A stretch of DNA of 28,550 bases from JAZGHN01 sp964496725 (GTDB lineage: Bacteria; Chloroflexota; Dehalococcoidia; Dehalococcoidales; E44-bin46). The notes beneath the pieces are model-generated. The model searched no databases and was not told where the DNA came from. It saw nothing but the letters and a program-made list of their open reading frames with translations. How positions within the stretch are numbered: position 1 is the first letter of the stretch; every line of letters begins with the position of its first letter. The translations under genes and the position numbers were made by a program. Positions 1 to 7,784 of this stretch are shown here, one piece after another. The stretch covers positions 1 through 28,550 of the forward strand of contig CAZCAS010000006.1 of assembly GCA_964496725.1 (NCBI GenBank), written 5' to 3'.

Positions 1-1
1 A

Positions 2-199
2 GCCTGGACTATGGCTTTGGGGGCAAATATTGGGGGTAATGCTACCCCTATCGGAGCCTCAGCCAACGTGGTGGGAACAGCCATTGCTAGAAGGGAGGGT
101 TACCCTATTACCTGGAAGAGGTTTCTCAAATATGCGCTCCCACCCACGATTATGGTGGTTGCTCTATCTCAGCTGATGTTGTTTGTAAGATATGCTTGA
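2..199 (+). CDS. C-terminal end of an ArsB/NhaD-type ion permease (partial)
   Basis: Only the last 65 or so codons lie in the window; the frame is open to the left edge. The visible part holds the glycine-rich signature GANIGGNATPIGASANVV, which is characteristic of the ion-transporter superfamily containing arsenite permease ArsB, NhaD antiporters and related anion permeases. It ends in a hydrophobic segment (about residues 42-60) that would be the last membrane helix, so the protein is an inner-membrane transporter. The substrate cannot be told from the tail. A hairpin with a T run follows the stop, so this is probably the end of its transcript. The following genes are convergent. Confidence 0.85.
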   Translation, partial: AWTMALGANIGGNATPIGASANVVGTAIARREGYPITWKRFLKYALPPTIMVVALSQLMLFVRYA

Positions 200-244
200 T
201 AGCAAAGAGTTCAGTGTGAGCTGACAGCGATTGAAATAGTGAAA

Positions 245-276
245 CTGCTAAATCTTGCTTGAATTAGCAGCTTTTT
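245..276 (+). terminator. Rho-independent terminator after the permease
   Basis: The 7-bp stem CTGCTAA / TTAGCAG (245-251 with 264-270) has a 12-nt loop and is followed by CTTTTT. It lies 46 nt after the permease stop and 20 nt beyond the end of the convergent khpA, so it may serve both strands, although the T run favours the plus strand. Confidence 0.7.
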
Positions 277-295
277 GAACTTTTATGATCTATTT

Positions 296-523
296 TTAGA
301 GAATCTCGAGGGTGGCCCTGGTACCTGCTTTGGCTGCTTTTACCCTGATTAGGGCGCGTATAGCTTGTGCTATTCGCCCTTGCTTGCCAATGACTCTACC
401 TTTATCGTCATCAGCGACCTGCAACTTAAGTGTTATGCCGTTTTCGTCGCTTTCCTCAGTGACTACTACGTCGTCGGGTGAGTTGACTATTGATTTGGCT
501 ATGTACTCTACTAGTTCTTTCAT
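296..523 (-). CDS. khpA: KhpA, KH-domain RNA-binding protein
   Basis: The protein is 75 residues, the usual size of the single-KH-domain protein KhpA (YlqC). The KH-fold loop GxxG is visible as IGKQG (about residues 46-50), followed by a basic helix. In other bacteria KhpA binds RNA, often with KhpB, and affects cell size and translation; that role is family knowledge. Its start overlaps the rpsP stop by 4 nt (ATGA), so the two are translationally coupled, as is common for rpsP-khpA pairs. No anomalies are seen. Confidence 0.93.
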   Translation of the reverse strand: MKELVEYIAKSIVNSPDDVVVTEESDENGITLKLQVADDDKGRVIGKQGRIAQAIRALIRVKAAKAGTRATLEIL

Positions 524-789
524 GATTTCTCCTTGCCTGTTTTGAATTTTTCAGTGATGCCTGCTTTTGCCAATAACCTATTGACAGTTGCAGTTGGCTG
601 TGCCCCCTGTTTCAGCCAATGCAATGCTTTTTCCTCGTCGATGACTATTGTTTCTGGCTCGGCTAGGGGATCGTAGTGACCAATAATAGCAATAAATGCT
701 CCATCGCGGGGAGCTCGGGCATCAGCTACTACTAGTCGATAACTTGGCCTTTTTTTTGCGCCTGTGCGTCGTAGTCTAATCTTTACCAT
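520..789 (-). CDS. rpsP: 30S ribosomal protein S16
   Basis: The 89-residue protein opens with MVKIRLRRTGAKKRPSYRLV, the classical bS16 N-terminus, and keeps the conserved IGHYDP segment (about residues 36-41). S16 binds 16S rRNA early in small-subunit assembly. It is the first gene of a short operon with khpA. A good sigma-70 type promoter lies just upstream (814-842). The Shine-Dalgarno sequence before the ATG is weak (CAGGA about 8 nt upstream). Confidence 0.97.
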   Translation of the reverse strand: MVKIRLRRTGAKKRPSYRLVVADARAPRDGAFIAIIGHYDPLAEPETIVIDEEKALHWLKQGAQPTATVNRLLAKAGITEKFKTGKEKS

Positions 790-813
790 GCTGGCGGTCC
801 TGTTGCAGTCCTT

Positions 814-842
814 ATTATGCGATATAATTGCTCAGCTGTCAA
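814..842 (-). promoter_or_regulatory. Promoter of rpsP-khpA
   Basis: Read on the minus strand: TTGACA (837-842), 17-nt spacer, CATAAT (814-819). The predicted start is near 807, giving a leader of about 18 nt. The promoter is back to back with that of nfi. Confidence 0.75.
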
Positions 843-871
843 CAATGCATGCCCCACTTTTAAAAGTGTAG

Positions 872-900
872 TTGTCAGAAGGTTATACGGTAGCTATAAT
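872..900 (+). promoter_or_regulatory. Promoter of nfi, placed for a leaderless transcript
   Basis: TTGTCA (872-877), 17-nt spacer and a perfect TATAAT (895-900). Transcription would start about 7 nt downstream, at or next to the GTG codon at 907, so the mRNA would have no 5' leader. Confidence 0.75.
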
Positions 901-906
901 CAGGGT

Positions 907-1626
907 GTGAAAGTAAACAGATTGCATGGGTGGCAGGTTAGTACCACTCAAGCTTCAGAGATACAGGCCCGGCTGGCGGCGCAGGTGTCTAGAGATAGCG
1001 AGGTGGTTGCTCCTCGCTTTATAGCCGGTGTAGATATATCGGCGGAGAGAGGACAGGGTAGGGCCACCGGTGCTGTGGTTGTCCTGCAGTATCCCGAACT
1101 TAGACTGGTGGAGACAAAGGTAGTAAGCGGCAAGCTGGATTTCCCCTACATCCCTGGCTTTTTGTCTTTCAGGGAATCGCCACTGCTCCTCGACGCTTGC
1201 GAGCAACTCGGTATCACCCCTGACCTCGTCTTGGTTGATGGTCAGGGAATTGCCCATCCCCGGCGATTCGGGCTTGCCTCTCACTTAGGGCTGTGTTTGG
1301 GTTTGCCCACTATCGGCTGCGCTAAATCTCTGTTATGCGGTGTACATGGAACGCCGGGTACCGAGCCAGGTAGCTATGCTGAAATAGCGGATAGGTGTGA
1401 TATTATAGGAGTAGCCCTGCGCACCAAGCTGGGGGTGAAGCCTGTTTATGTCTCTATAGGGCATAAGATTGACCTTAAAACTGCTATTCACTGGGTTATG
1501 AATTGCTGCCGAGGTTACCGCTTGCCTGAGCCTACTCGACTGGCTCACTTGGCAGCGGGAGGAAATTTAATGCCCGAGGAGGGCTATCAAGGGAGGCTTT
1601 TTACTGAGGACAGATGCAAGAATTAA
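907..1626 (+). CDS. nfi: Endonuclease V (deoxyinosine 3' endonuclease)
   Basis: The protein has the endonuclease V blocks in order: AGVDIS with the first metal-binding Asp, the strand pair leading to IPGFLSFRE, LVDGQGIAHPRRFGLASHLG with the second Asp, and GCAKSLLCG with the conserved Lys. The family cuts DNA one nucleotide 3' of deoxyinosine and other deaminated bases. The reading frame is open back to ATG 817, but that start would lie upstream of a strong promoter. GTG 907 (239 codons) is therefore preferred and fits the usual length of about 225 residues. The end overlaps the start of prfB by 13 nt, so the two are probably co-transcribed. There is no Shine-Dalgarno before 907, consistent with leaderless translation. 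Confidence 0.92.
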   Translation: MKVNRLHGWQVSTTQASEIQARLAAQVSRDSEVVAPRFIAGVDISAERGQGRATGAVVVLQYPELRLVETKVVSGKLDFPYIPGFLSFRESPLLLDACEQLGITPDLVLVDGQGIAHPRRFGLASHLGLCLGLPTIGCAKSLLCGVHGTPGTEPGSYAEIADRCDIIGVALRTKLGVKPVYVSIGHKIDLKTAIHWVMNCCRGYRLPEPTRLAHLAAGGNLMPEEGYQGRLFTEDRCKN

Positions 1627-2712
1627 GGGACAAACTAAAGGATTTACAGTCTAGGATATCTATGGCGTTGGTGTATCTTTGACATTGCTGCCAGGGAGAA
1701 GAAAATTGTCGATTTGGAGAAGCAATCGGCGCAGCCCGATTTTTGGTCAGACCAGGTTAAAGCGCAGGATATCATGCGTCAGTTAGCTGAGGAGAAGAAG
1801 CTTGTGGGAAAGTGGCGTGGGCTTGAGAAAGAGGTGGCTGATATCGCTGAATTAGCCTCACTGGCGGAGGGGGATGAGTCGCTCTGGGAGGAGATTCAGC
1901 CTGAAGTAGATAAGGTAGCTTCCTACCTTGATTCCCTGGAACTGGAGATGGCTTTTACCAGTGAGTACGATGCCAGAAATGCCATACTGGCTCTTCATGC
2001 CGGCGCTGGAGGTACGGAATCCCAGGATTGGACGGAGATGCTGCTGAGGATGTATCTTCGCTGGGCGGAGCGGTGCGGTTATAAGGCTGAGGTATTGGAT
2101 GTTTCCCCTGGGGATGAGGCGGGGATAAAAAGCGCCGTCGTTAGCATCAGTGGCGATTACGCCTGTGGCTACCTGAGGTCGGAGCACGGGGTCCATCGTC
2201 TGGTTCGGCTCTCTCCCTTTGATGCCGATTATGCTCGGCATACCTCCTTTTCGCTGGTTGAGGTGATGCCTGAAGCGGAAACCGATGTCGATGTCAAAAT
2301 AGCCCCCGATGATTTGAAGATTGAGGTATTTAGGTCTAGTGGGCCGGGGGGACAGCACATGCAGAAAACCAGCAGTGCTGTCAGGATGACCCATCTGCCC
2401 ACGGGATTGGCGGCTACCTGTCAGAGCGAGCGCTCTCAGCATCAGAACAAGGAAATTGCTTTAAAGATACTCCGCTCCCGACTTCTGGAGCTGGAGCTGG
2501 AGAAGAGGGCTGAGGAGAGAGCCAAGCTTAAGGGGGAGCGTATCGCTGCTGGGTGGGGTAACCAGATTAGAAGTTATGTCCTCCATCCCTATAAGATGGT
2601 CAAGGACCATAGAACTAATTATGAAACAAGCGATACCGTTGCGGTATTGGATGGGGAGTTAGATGGCTTTATCACTGCCTATCTTCGAGCGCATATGGGT
2701 GAGGAGAGATGA
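1614..2712 (+). CDS. prfB: Peptide chain release factor 2, made by programmed +1 frameshift
   Basis: RF2 recognises UGA and UAA in the ribosomal A site. The tripeptide SPF (in LVRLSPFDAD) marks it as RF2 rather than RF1, and the catalytic GGQ is in SSGPGGQHMQK. The first 22 codons (ATG 1614 to CTT 1677-1679) are in another frame and end at TGA 1680-1682; a +1 shift at CTT-TGA-C joins them to GAC ATT GCT and the rest. A start at 1714 in the main frame would miss the conserved N-terminal helix, so 1614 is chosen; GAGGA lies 3 nt before it. The gene is overlapped by nfi upstream and by the metallopeptidase downstream (ATGA). Confidence 0.95.
1677..1683 (+). promoter_or_regulatory. prfB autoregulatory +1 frameshift site
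   Basis: CTT TGA C is the classical slippery stop, preceded by TAT as in Escherichia coli. When RF2 is scarce the ribosome pauses at UGA and shifts +1, making more RF2. The usual internal Shine-Dalgarno AGGGGG is replaced here by TTGGTG (1668-1673). Only its GGTG could pair with the CACC of 16S rRNA, so stimulation may be weaker. Confidence 0.93.
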
Positions 2713-3803
2713 TTAGGAAACTCAGCATACTGGCTTTAGTCGCTTGTCTCTCTCTCCCGTTATTGAGTCCTGCTTTGGCTCAGGCTCAGGGTGGGCTAGC
2801 CGTAGTGGACAGCTCGGTTCAGGCGGATTTCCCCCATACGCTCAACTTTAGTCTATCGGCGGAGAGCGACGTCAACATTACCGATGTTCGCCTCCACTAT
2901 CGGGTTGACCAGGCAAGCTTCGCTCGGGTAACCAGTGAAGTACGTATTGAGGTTGACCCTGATACCAGTGTTGATGGGGATTGGTCTTGGGATATGAGGA
3001 AAACGGGTGGTCTCCCCCCTGGGTCCCATGTGACTTATTGGTGGACGGTGGAGGATGCCAGAGGCGATAGGGTTGCCACTGAGCCAGTTCAGGTCGATTT
3101 CGACGATGACCGCTATCCCTGGCGTAGTTTAACTGAGGGTGGAGTGAGCATATATTGGTATGAGGGAGATGATTCCTTCGCTCAGCAGGTGATGGAGGCG
3201 GCTCAAGAGGCATTGGTTCGGCTGGCTGAGGACACTGGCACCGAGCTTGAGAAGCAGGTTGAGATTTATGTCTACGCTGATTCCCAGGACCTGCAGGGGG
3301 CGATGATTTTCCCTCAAGAGTGGACGGGAGGGGCAGCCTTTAGCAGATTTGGTATTATCACTATCGGCATATCTCCAGATAAGCTTGATTGGGGGAGGAG
3401 GGCGGTTGCCCATGAACTGACCCATCTGGTCGTACATCAGGTGACACTTAACCCTTATAGTGACCTTCCTACCTGGCTTGATGAGGGGTTAGCTATGTAT
3501 ATGGAGGGGGAGCTTGAGTCGGTATTTGTCGCCACTCTCAACAATGCCATAGCCGGGGGCCAGCTTATCTCGGTGCGCAGCCTGTCGAGCCCCTTTTCCG
3601 CTTATGCTGAGGAGTCCGCCCTTTCCTATGCTCAAAGCTATAGTCTGGTCGATTTTCTTATCACCAGTTATGGGCGGGGAAAGATGCTGGAGTTATTGAA
3701 TACCTTTAGCCAGGGCAGCAGCTATGACGGAGCTCTGGAAAAGGTTTATGGTTTTGATATGGATGGCTTGGATGCCTTGTGGCAGGGTTGGATTGCTGAA
3801 TGA
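2709..3803 (+). CDS. Secreted zinc metallopeptidase (gluzincin, peptidase MA-like)
   Basis: The 364-residue protein has an N-terminal signal peptide (hydrophobic residues about 5-20, probable cut after PALA near 24). A beta-rich region follows (about 28-132). The peptidase domain has HELTH at 235-239 and the downstream zinc ligand in TWLDEGLAMY (Glu 259). HExxH plus a WLxEGxA motif is typical of the gluzincin group often called peptidase MA-like. It probably acts outside the membrane on an unknown protein substrate. The start overlaps the prfB stop as ATGA, so it is translationally coupled. The last 100 residues are helical with no further motif recognised. Confidence 0.85.
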   Translation: MIRKLSILALVACLSLPLLSPALAQAQGGLAVVDSSVQADFPHTLNFSLSAESDVNITDVRLHYRVDQASFARVTSEVRIEVDPDTSVDGDWSWDMRKTGGLPPGSHVTYWWTVEDARGDRVATEPVQVDFDDDRYPWRSLTEGGVSIYWYEGDDSFAQQVMEAAQEALVRLAEDTGTELEKQVEIYVYADSQDLQGAMIFPQEWTGGAAFSRFGIITIGISPDKLDWGRRAVAHELTHLVVHQVTLNPYSDLPTWLDEGLAMYMEGELESVFVATLNNAIAGGQLISVRSLSSPFSAYAEESALSYAQSYSLVDFLITSYGRGKMLELLNTFSQGSSYDGALEKVYGFDMDGLDALWQGWIAE

Positions 3804-3866
3804 TACGGTCGTTAAACAGGCATCTAACATTGGCGGGTGTTGTCGAGTAACAGCCTGGAGGCAATG

Positions 3867-4769
3867 ATGACAAAGAAAGCGATTATAGGTGTCTCGGTAT
3901 TGTTGGTTTTATTGTTTTCCCTGTCCTCTTGCCTTTCTGGAGTGTCCCGGGAGGAATACAGCGCATTACAGAGCAGTATGGACAGTGCACAGGGTGAAAT
4001 TGACACCCTGCAGGCAGACTTGGCGGCACTTCAGGGTGACTATGATGGATTGCAGGGTGATTACGAGAGCTTGCAAGCCAGCTTTGCCAGCTTGCAGGAC
4101 GACTATACGGACTTGCAAACCGATTACGAGAATTCTCTGGAGAGGCTGAAGCAATCTGATTTGGAAGACCCGACCCGGTCGGAGCTGAAGAAATTCCTTG
4201 AGCTGGATGATACTGATACACTGTCCTATACTGAGAACAGTTTTGATTGTACCGGGTTTGCCATAACCCTCCGAGACCGTGCCTGGAGATATGGTATGAG
4301 GTGTGCCTATGTGGAGCTGGGCTTTTCCAGTGGGGGTGGGCACGCCCTCAATGCTTTTGACACCACTGATGAGGGGCTAATCTATGTGGATAATACCGGG
4401 GCTGACACGATAGCGTACGTCAAGACAGGTCAGCCATATGGGCTAATCTATTTAGACGCGGTGAAGTCCAAGTACATCGCCTGTACCGGGGACCCGGATG
4501 AGTTCTGGGGTTCGCTGACCTATGCCACCCGTTCTGGCCTCTTCAGCTACGATTATTATACGGACTATCACAGACGAGCCCAGTTCTATAAGGAAAGCAT
4601 GGACGCCTACAATGAGGCGCTGGAGGAATATAAGAGTGGCGGTGGTAGTTTGACACCCTCTCAGCTAAATAGCTGGCGTGGGAATATCGAGGCGCTGAAA
4701 GAAGACCTGGGCTCTATTCTTTTTGAGCCGTCGGAGGTGGTTGAAACCGTTGAAGTTTATTGGGACTAG
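3867..4769 (+). CDS. Lipoprotein with heptad coiled coil and transglutaminase-like domain
   Basis: Starting at ATG 3867 (GGAGG 5 nt upstream; the ATG at 3864 is also possible), the protein has a lipoprotein signal with lipobox LSSC (Cys 22). It then has about six near-perfect heptads of the form LQxDYxx (about residues 48-90) making a parallel coiled coil. A globular domain follows, with Cys 128 (SFDCTGFA), His 159 (GGHALNAF) and Asp 175 (YVDNTGAD). That Cys-His-Asp order and spacing fits the transglutaminase-like/papain fold, so it may be a peptidase, amidase or crosslinker at the cell surface; the reaction is not known. Its stop overlaps the longest radC reading frame. The family is not recognised by name. 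Confidence 0.75.
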   Translation: MTKKAIIGVSVLLVLLFSLSSCLSGVSREEYSALQSSMDSAQGEIDTLQADLAALQGDYDGLQGDYESLQASFASLQDDYTDLQTDYENSLERLKQSDLEDPTRSELKKFLELDDTDTLSYTENSFDCTGFAITLRDRAWRYGMRCAYVELGFSSGGGHALNAFDTTDEGLIYVDNTGADTIAYVKTGQPYGLIYLDAVKSKYIACTGDPDEFWGSLTYATRSGLFSYDYYTDYHRRAQFYKESMDAYNEALEEYKSGGGSLTPSQLNSWRGNIEALKEDLGSILFEPSEVVETVEVYWD

Positions 4770-4783
4770 TCAGAGAGGCGAGC

Positions 4784-5476
4784 TTGGTAAAGAAGTCGTT
4801 TACCATTCGTGATTTACCCCTTTCTGAGCGACCGCGAGAGCGGTTGCAGAAATTGGGAGTAGAAGCCCTGTCGGCTCAGGAGATTCTGGCTCTGATTCTG
4901 GGTCGTGGCGTCTCCGGCGAGTCGGTGATGGTAACTGCCCAGAGGCTGTTATCTCAGTTCGGCAGTCTTAGAGGAATAGCCGGTGCCTCAGTGGAGGAGC
5001 TATCTCAGGTGAGGGGGATAGGGCTGGCTAAGGCTGCCCAGATTAAGGCTGCTTTTGAGCTGGCTAACCGACTGGAAGGCTATGCGGAGGCTGGCGACAA
5101 GCCGGTGGTAAAGGTACCTGAGGATGTGGTGAGCTTGGTGAGGGGCAGGCTGAAGGGCAGGAAAAAGGAGCACTTTCTGGAGCTTCTGCTGGATACCAGA
5201 AGTCGGTTGATAAAGGTGGCAGAGATTTCGGTGGGGAGCCTGGATAGCAGCATTGTTCACCCCAGGGAGGTGTTTAAGGAAGCGATATCTGCCACTGCCT
5301 CCTCGGTAATCTTTGTTCATAATCACCCCTCCGGCGACCCCGCCGCCTCAGAGGACGACGTGATGCTGAGCAAAAGGTTGGCTGAGGCGGGGGAGATTGT
5401 GGGCATAGATGTCCTCGACCACATCATTATTTGCGATAATAAATACCTCAGCCTGAAACGGGAGGGGTTATTTTGA
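4784..5476 (+). CDS. radC: RadC family JAB/MPN-domain protein
   Basis: The protein has an N-terminal helix-hairpin-helix region (LSQVRGIGLAKAAQIKAA) and a C-terminal JAB1/MPN metalloprotease-like domain with HNHPSGDP and the downstream Asp. It opens with the family's typical IRDLPLSERPRERLQKLG. RadC was once linked to DNA repair, but its true role is unsettled. The frame could start at TTG 4760, overlapping the upstream gene. TTG 4784 is preferred because AGAGG lies 5 nt before it and it matches the family N-terminus. It is part of the plus-strand gene run. Confidence 0.93.
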   Translation: MVKKSFTIRDLPLSERPRERLQKLGVEALSAQEILALILGRGVSGESVMVTAQRLLSQFGSLRGIAGASVEELSQVRGIGLAKAAQIKAAFELANRLEGYAEAGDKPVVKVPEDVVSLVRGRLKGRKKEHFLELLLDTRSRLIKVAEISVGSLDSSIVHPREVFKEAISATASSVIFVHNHPSGDPAASEDDVMLSKRLAEAGEIVGIDVLDHIIICDNKYLSLKREGLF

Positions 5477-5487
5477 TGGTTGGCTAA

Positions 5488-7080
5488 ATGATGAGAAAAA
5501 TCGTATATATACTCCTTTCCACGGTTTTGTTATGTAGCCTGCTAGTTGTTGGCTGCCAGTGTAAGACGGAGGCGCCTGCCCCTGTTGCTGGAGAAGTCCT
5601 CAACCTGTATGGCACTGACCCACATACCCTTGACCCGGCAATCTCCAGTGAGATGGCTTCCCACGAATATATAATGCAGCTATTCAGTGGGTTGGTTCGA
5701 CTTGGCGATGACCTGGAGCCGGTGCCTGATATCGCCAAAAGCTGGAAGGTCAGCGACGACGGCAGGACTTATACCTTCTATCTCCGCGACGATGTCAGAT
5801 TCCAAGATGGCAGGGGGGTTAAGGCTGATGATGTCAGGTATTCCTGGGAGAGAGCCTGCGACCCTGCCACCGGCTCTCAGACGGCCCCCGCCTATCTGGG
5901 GGATATTGTCGGCGTGGGGGAGGTGTTGGCTGGTGAAAGCGAGGACATCAGCGGGGTCAGGGTTATTGATGATTATACCCTTCAGGTGACCATAGACGAG
6001 CCTAAATCTTACTTCCTGTACAAGCTCGCCTATCCCACCGCCTTTGTTGTTGATAGAGCTAATGTGCAGTCGGGAGGGGAGTGGTGGCGCCACCCCAATG
6101 GCACCGGCCCGTTTAAGCTTAAGCAGTGGGAGGAGGGGAATTTGCTGGTTCTGGAGAGGAACGAGCTTTACTACGGCGATGTAGCCGGGGTCGATTCTGT
6201 GGTCTTCCAATTGTTGGGTGGGGTGCCCATGAATATGTATGAGCTGGGCCAGATTGATGTGACCAGTGTCTCTATCAGCTATATCGACCGTGTTACCGAC
6301 GAGCGGGGCCCATTTTATAAAGACCTGACCGTCTCCCCTGAGCTTAGCTTCAGCTATATCGGTTTCAATTGTGAGGAACCGCCGTTTGATGATGCCAACA
6401 TCCGGCGTGCCTTCTCTCATGCTATTGATAAGGATAAGCTGGTCTCTCTGGTGTTTAGGGACATGCAGCAGCGGGCGGATGGCATTCTCCCCCCGGGCAT
6501 ACCCGGTTTCAATGAGGATTTGGTGGGGCTGGATTATGATGTAGAGAAGGCGAGGGAACTAATCGCCGCCTCGCGGTATGGCGATGTATCCAATCTGCCG
6601 CCCATCACCATTACCACTATGGGCTGGGGAGGGACAATACCAGGCGGGCTGGAAGCTATCATCGCTGAGTGGCGCAACAATCTGGGGGTAGAGGTAGAGG
6701 TAAGGCAGCTGGAGCCGCAGGTGTTCCTGTATAACCTCGCCGAGGAAAAGGATGAGATGTTTTATCTCGGCTGGATTGCTGACTACCCCCACCCCCAGGA
6801 TTTTCTGGATATTTTGTTCCATAGTGGTGTGGAGAATAACTATGGTGGATATAGCAATCCTGAGGTGGATGCCTTGCTGGAGAGGGCAAATGTGGAACTG
6901 GAAGGTGAGGCCAGTCTGGCCTTATATCAGCAGGCGGAGCAGATTATAGTGGATGACGCTGCCTGTATCCCGTTGTGGTTCGGTGAAAACTATGTGCTGG
7001 TCAAGCCCTATGTCAGAGGCTACGAGCTGAATCCGATGGGTATTGCCATGCTGAATAAGGTGTCTATTGAACCTCACTGA
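5488..7080 (+). CDS. ABC transporter oligopeptide/dipeptide-binding lipoprotein
   Basis: The 530-residue protein is an extracytoplasmic solute-binding protein of family 5 (OppA/DppA/NikA-like). A lipoprotein signal ends in lipobox LVVGC (about residue 23). Family blocks are visible: LNLYGTDPHTLDPAISS near the mature N-terminus, LVRLGDDLEPVPDIAKSWKV, YTFYLRDDVRFQDG, and NIRRAFSHAIDKDKLV. It should deliver peptides or a similar ligand to a membrane permease, but no permease or ATPase gene is nearby, so the partner is elsewhere. The stop codon touches the 3' end of a convergent tRNA gene with no gap. Confidence 0.92.
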   Translation: MMRKIVYILLSTVLLCSLLVVGCQCKTEAPAPVAGEVLNLYGTDPHTLDPAISSEMASHEYIMQLFSGLVRLGDDLEPVPDIAKSWKVSDDGRTYTFYLRDDVRFQDGRGVKADDVRYSWERACDPATGSQTAPAYLGDIVGVGEVLAGESEDISGVRVIDDYTLQVTIDEPKSYFLYKLAYPTAFVVDRANVQSGGEWWRHPNGTGPFKLKQWEEGNLLVLERNELYYGDVAGVDSVVFQLLGGVPMNMYELGQIDVTSVSISYIDRVTDERGPFYKDLTVSPELSFSYIGFNCEEPPFDDANIRRAFSHAIDKDKLVSLVFRDMQQRADGILPPGIPGFNEDLVGLDYDVEKARELIAASRYGDVSNLPPITITTMGWGGTIPGGLEAIIAEWRNNLGVEVEVRQLEPQVFLYNLAEEKDEMFYLGWIADYPHPQDFLDILFHSGVENNYGGYSNPEVDALLERANVELEGEASLALYQQAEQIIVDDAACIPLWFGENYVLVKPYVRGYELNPMGIAMLNKVSIEPH

Positions 7081-7170
7081 TGGCGGAGGGGGTGGGATTC
7101 GAACCCACGGTCCCCAGAAGGGAACAGCGGTTTTCAAGACCGCCTCCTTAGACCACTCGGACACCCCTCC
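7081..7170 (-). tRNA. tRNA-Ser (anticodon UGA)
   Basis: A 90-nt class II tRNA read on the minus strand. The acceptor stem is GGAGGGG (7164-7170) paired with CCCCTCC, followed by discriminator G and an encoded CCA (7081-7083). The anticodon stem GCGGT/ACCGC carries the loop CTTGAAA, giving anticodon TGA. There is a long variable arm, and the T-arm has GGTTCGAATCC. It decodes UCA and related serine codons. serS lies about 1.4 kb away on the same strand. Confidence 0.96.
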
Positions 7171-7179
7171 CCAACAGTT

Positions 7180-7185
7180 ATTATA
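7180..7185 (-). promoter_or_regulatory. Possible -10 box of tRNA-Ser
   Basis: TATAAT on the minus strand lies 9 nt before the tRNA 5' end, a good position. No convincing -35 was found at 16-18 nt, so support is partial. Confidence 0.4.
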
Positions 7186-7259
7186 CTGGGAAGCTGGGCA
7201 AATTGCTATAATTGGAAGCTGGCAAAGGTCGCTCTACTGCAGATGGACTGAGGGATGAA

Positions 7260-7733
7260 GTGAAGAAGACAGGTTTATTTCTATCAGCCGTTATTGGTTT
7301 ATCGCTGATAGTGGCAGGGTTGTTTGTAACGGGTGGTTGCGCTGCTAAGTCACAGGAAAGTAGCAGCGAAGCTATAGAGTACCCGTATTATGATGAGATT
7401 CATACCGGCCCAACTGATGCTCTCGCCGTGACACTGGAGAAGGGAGAGAGGTTTAAAGCTCGTTTGTGGATTTGGAAGGCGGGCAGATTTGCCTTTTTTG
7501 AGGCGCGGGGATGGCGTATCCCGGCAACTCTGGTGTTCTACGTAGAGGCCCCGAATGGTGAGAAAGTAATTGATGCCGGCCGCATTGGGGGCGGATATGA
7601 AGGATATGAGTTTGATTTTACCGCCGAGGTCGCCGGCGACTATAAGCTGGTTTTTGATGACAGGGATGGCTGGTGTGCAGTCCAGATATGGTATAATAGC
7701 CCCCACCCGCTGCGTGATGTTACTGTTCCTTGA
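7260..7733 (+). CDS. Small lipoprotein with a predicted beta-sandwich domain, unknown function
   Basis: GTG 7260 is chosen because GAGGG lies 5 nt upstream and the signal peptide begins directly after it; the frame extends back to 7212 without a better start. The 157-residue product has a lipoprotein signal ending in TGGC (Cys about 27). About 115 residues rich in alternating hydrophobic and aromatic positions follow, ending in a GDYKLVFDDRDGWCAVQIWY stretch. That pattern resembles GOLD-like or pre-peptidase-type beta sandwiches, but this is only pattern matching. It stands alone between a tRNA and a convergent gene, and I do not recognise the family. Confidence 0.65.
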   Translation: MKKTGLFLSAVIGLSLIVAGLFVTGGCAAKSQESSSEAIEYPYYDEIHTGPTDALAVTLEKGERFKARLWIWKAGRFAFFEARGWRIPATLVFYVEAPNGEKVIDAGRIGGGYEGYEFDFTAEVAGDYKLVFDDRDGWCAVQIWYNSPHPLRDVTVP

Positions 7734-7734
7734 A

Positions 7735-7756
7735 CAGCCCTTTCCCCATAGGGCTG
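7735..7756 (+). terminator. Weak terminator-like hairpin
   Basis: CAGCCCT (7735-7741) pairs with AGGGCTG (7750-7756) around an 8-nt loop, one base after the lipoprotein stop. The following bases are not a T run, so termination is uncertain. It may separate the convergent genes. Confidence 0.4.
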
Positions 7757-7784
7757 GGTGATTTCAGGTATTATTTACTAATCA

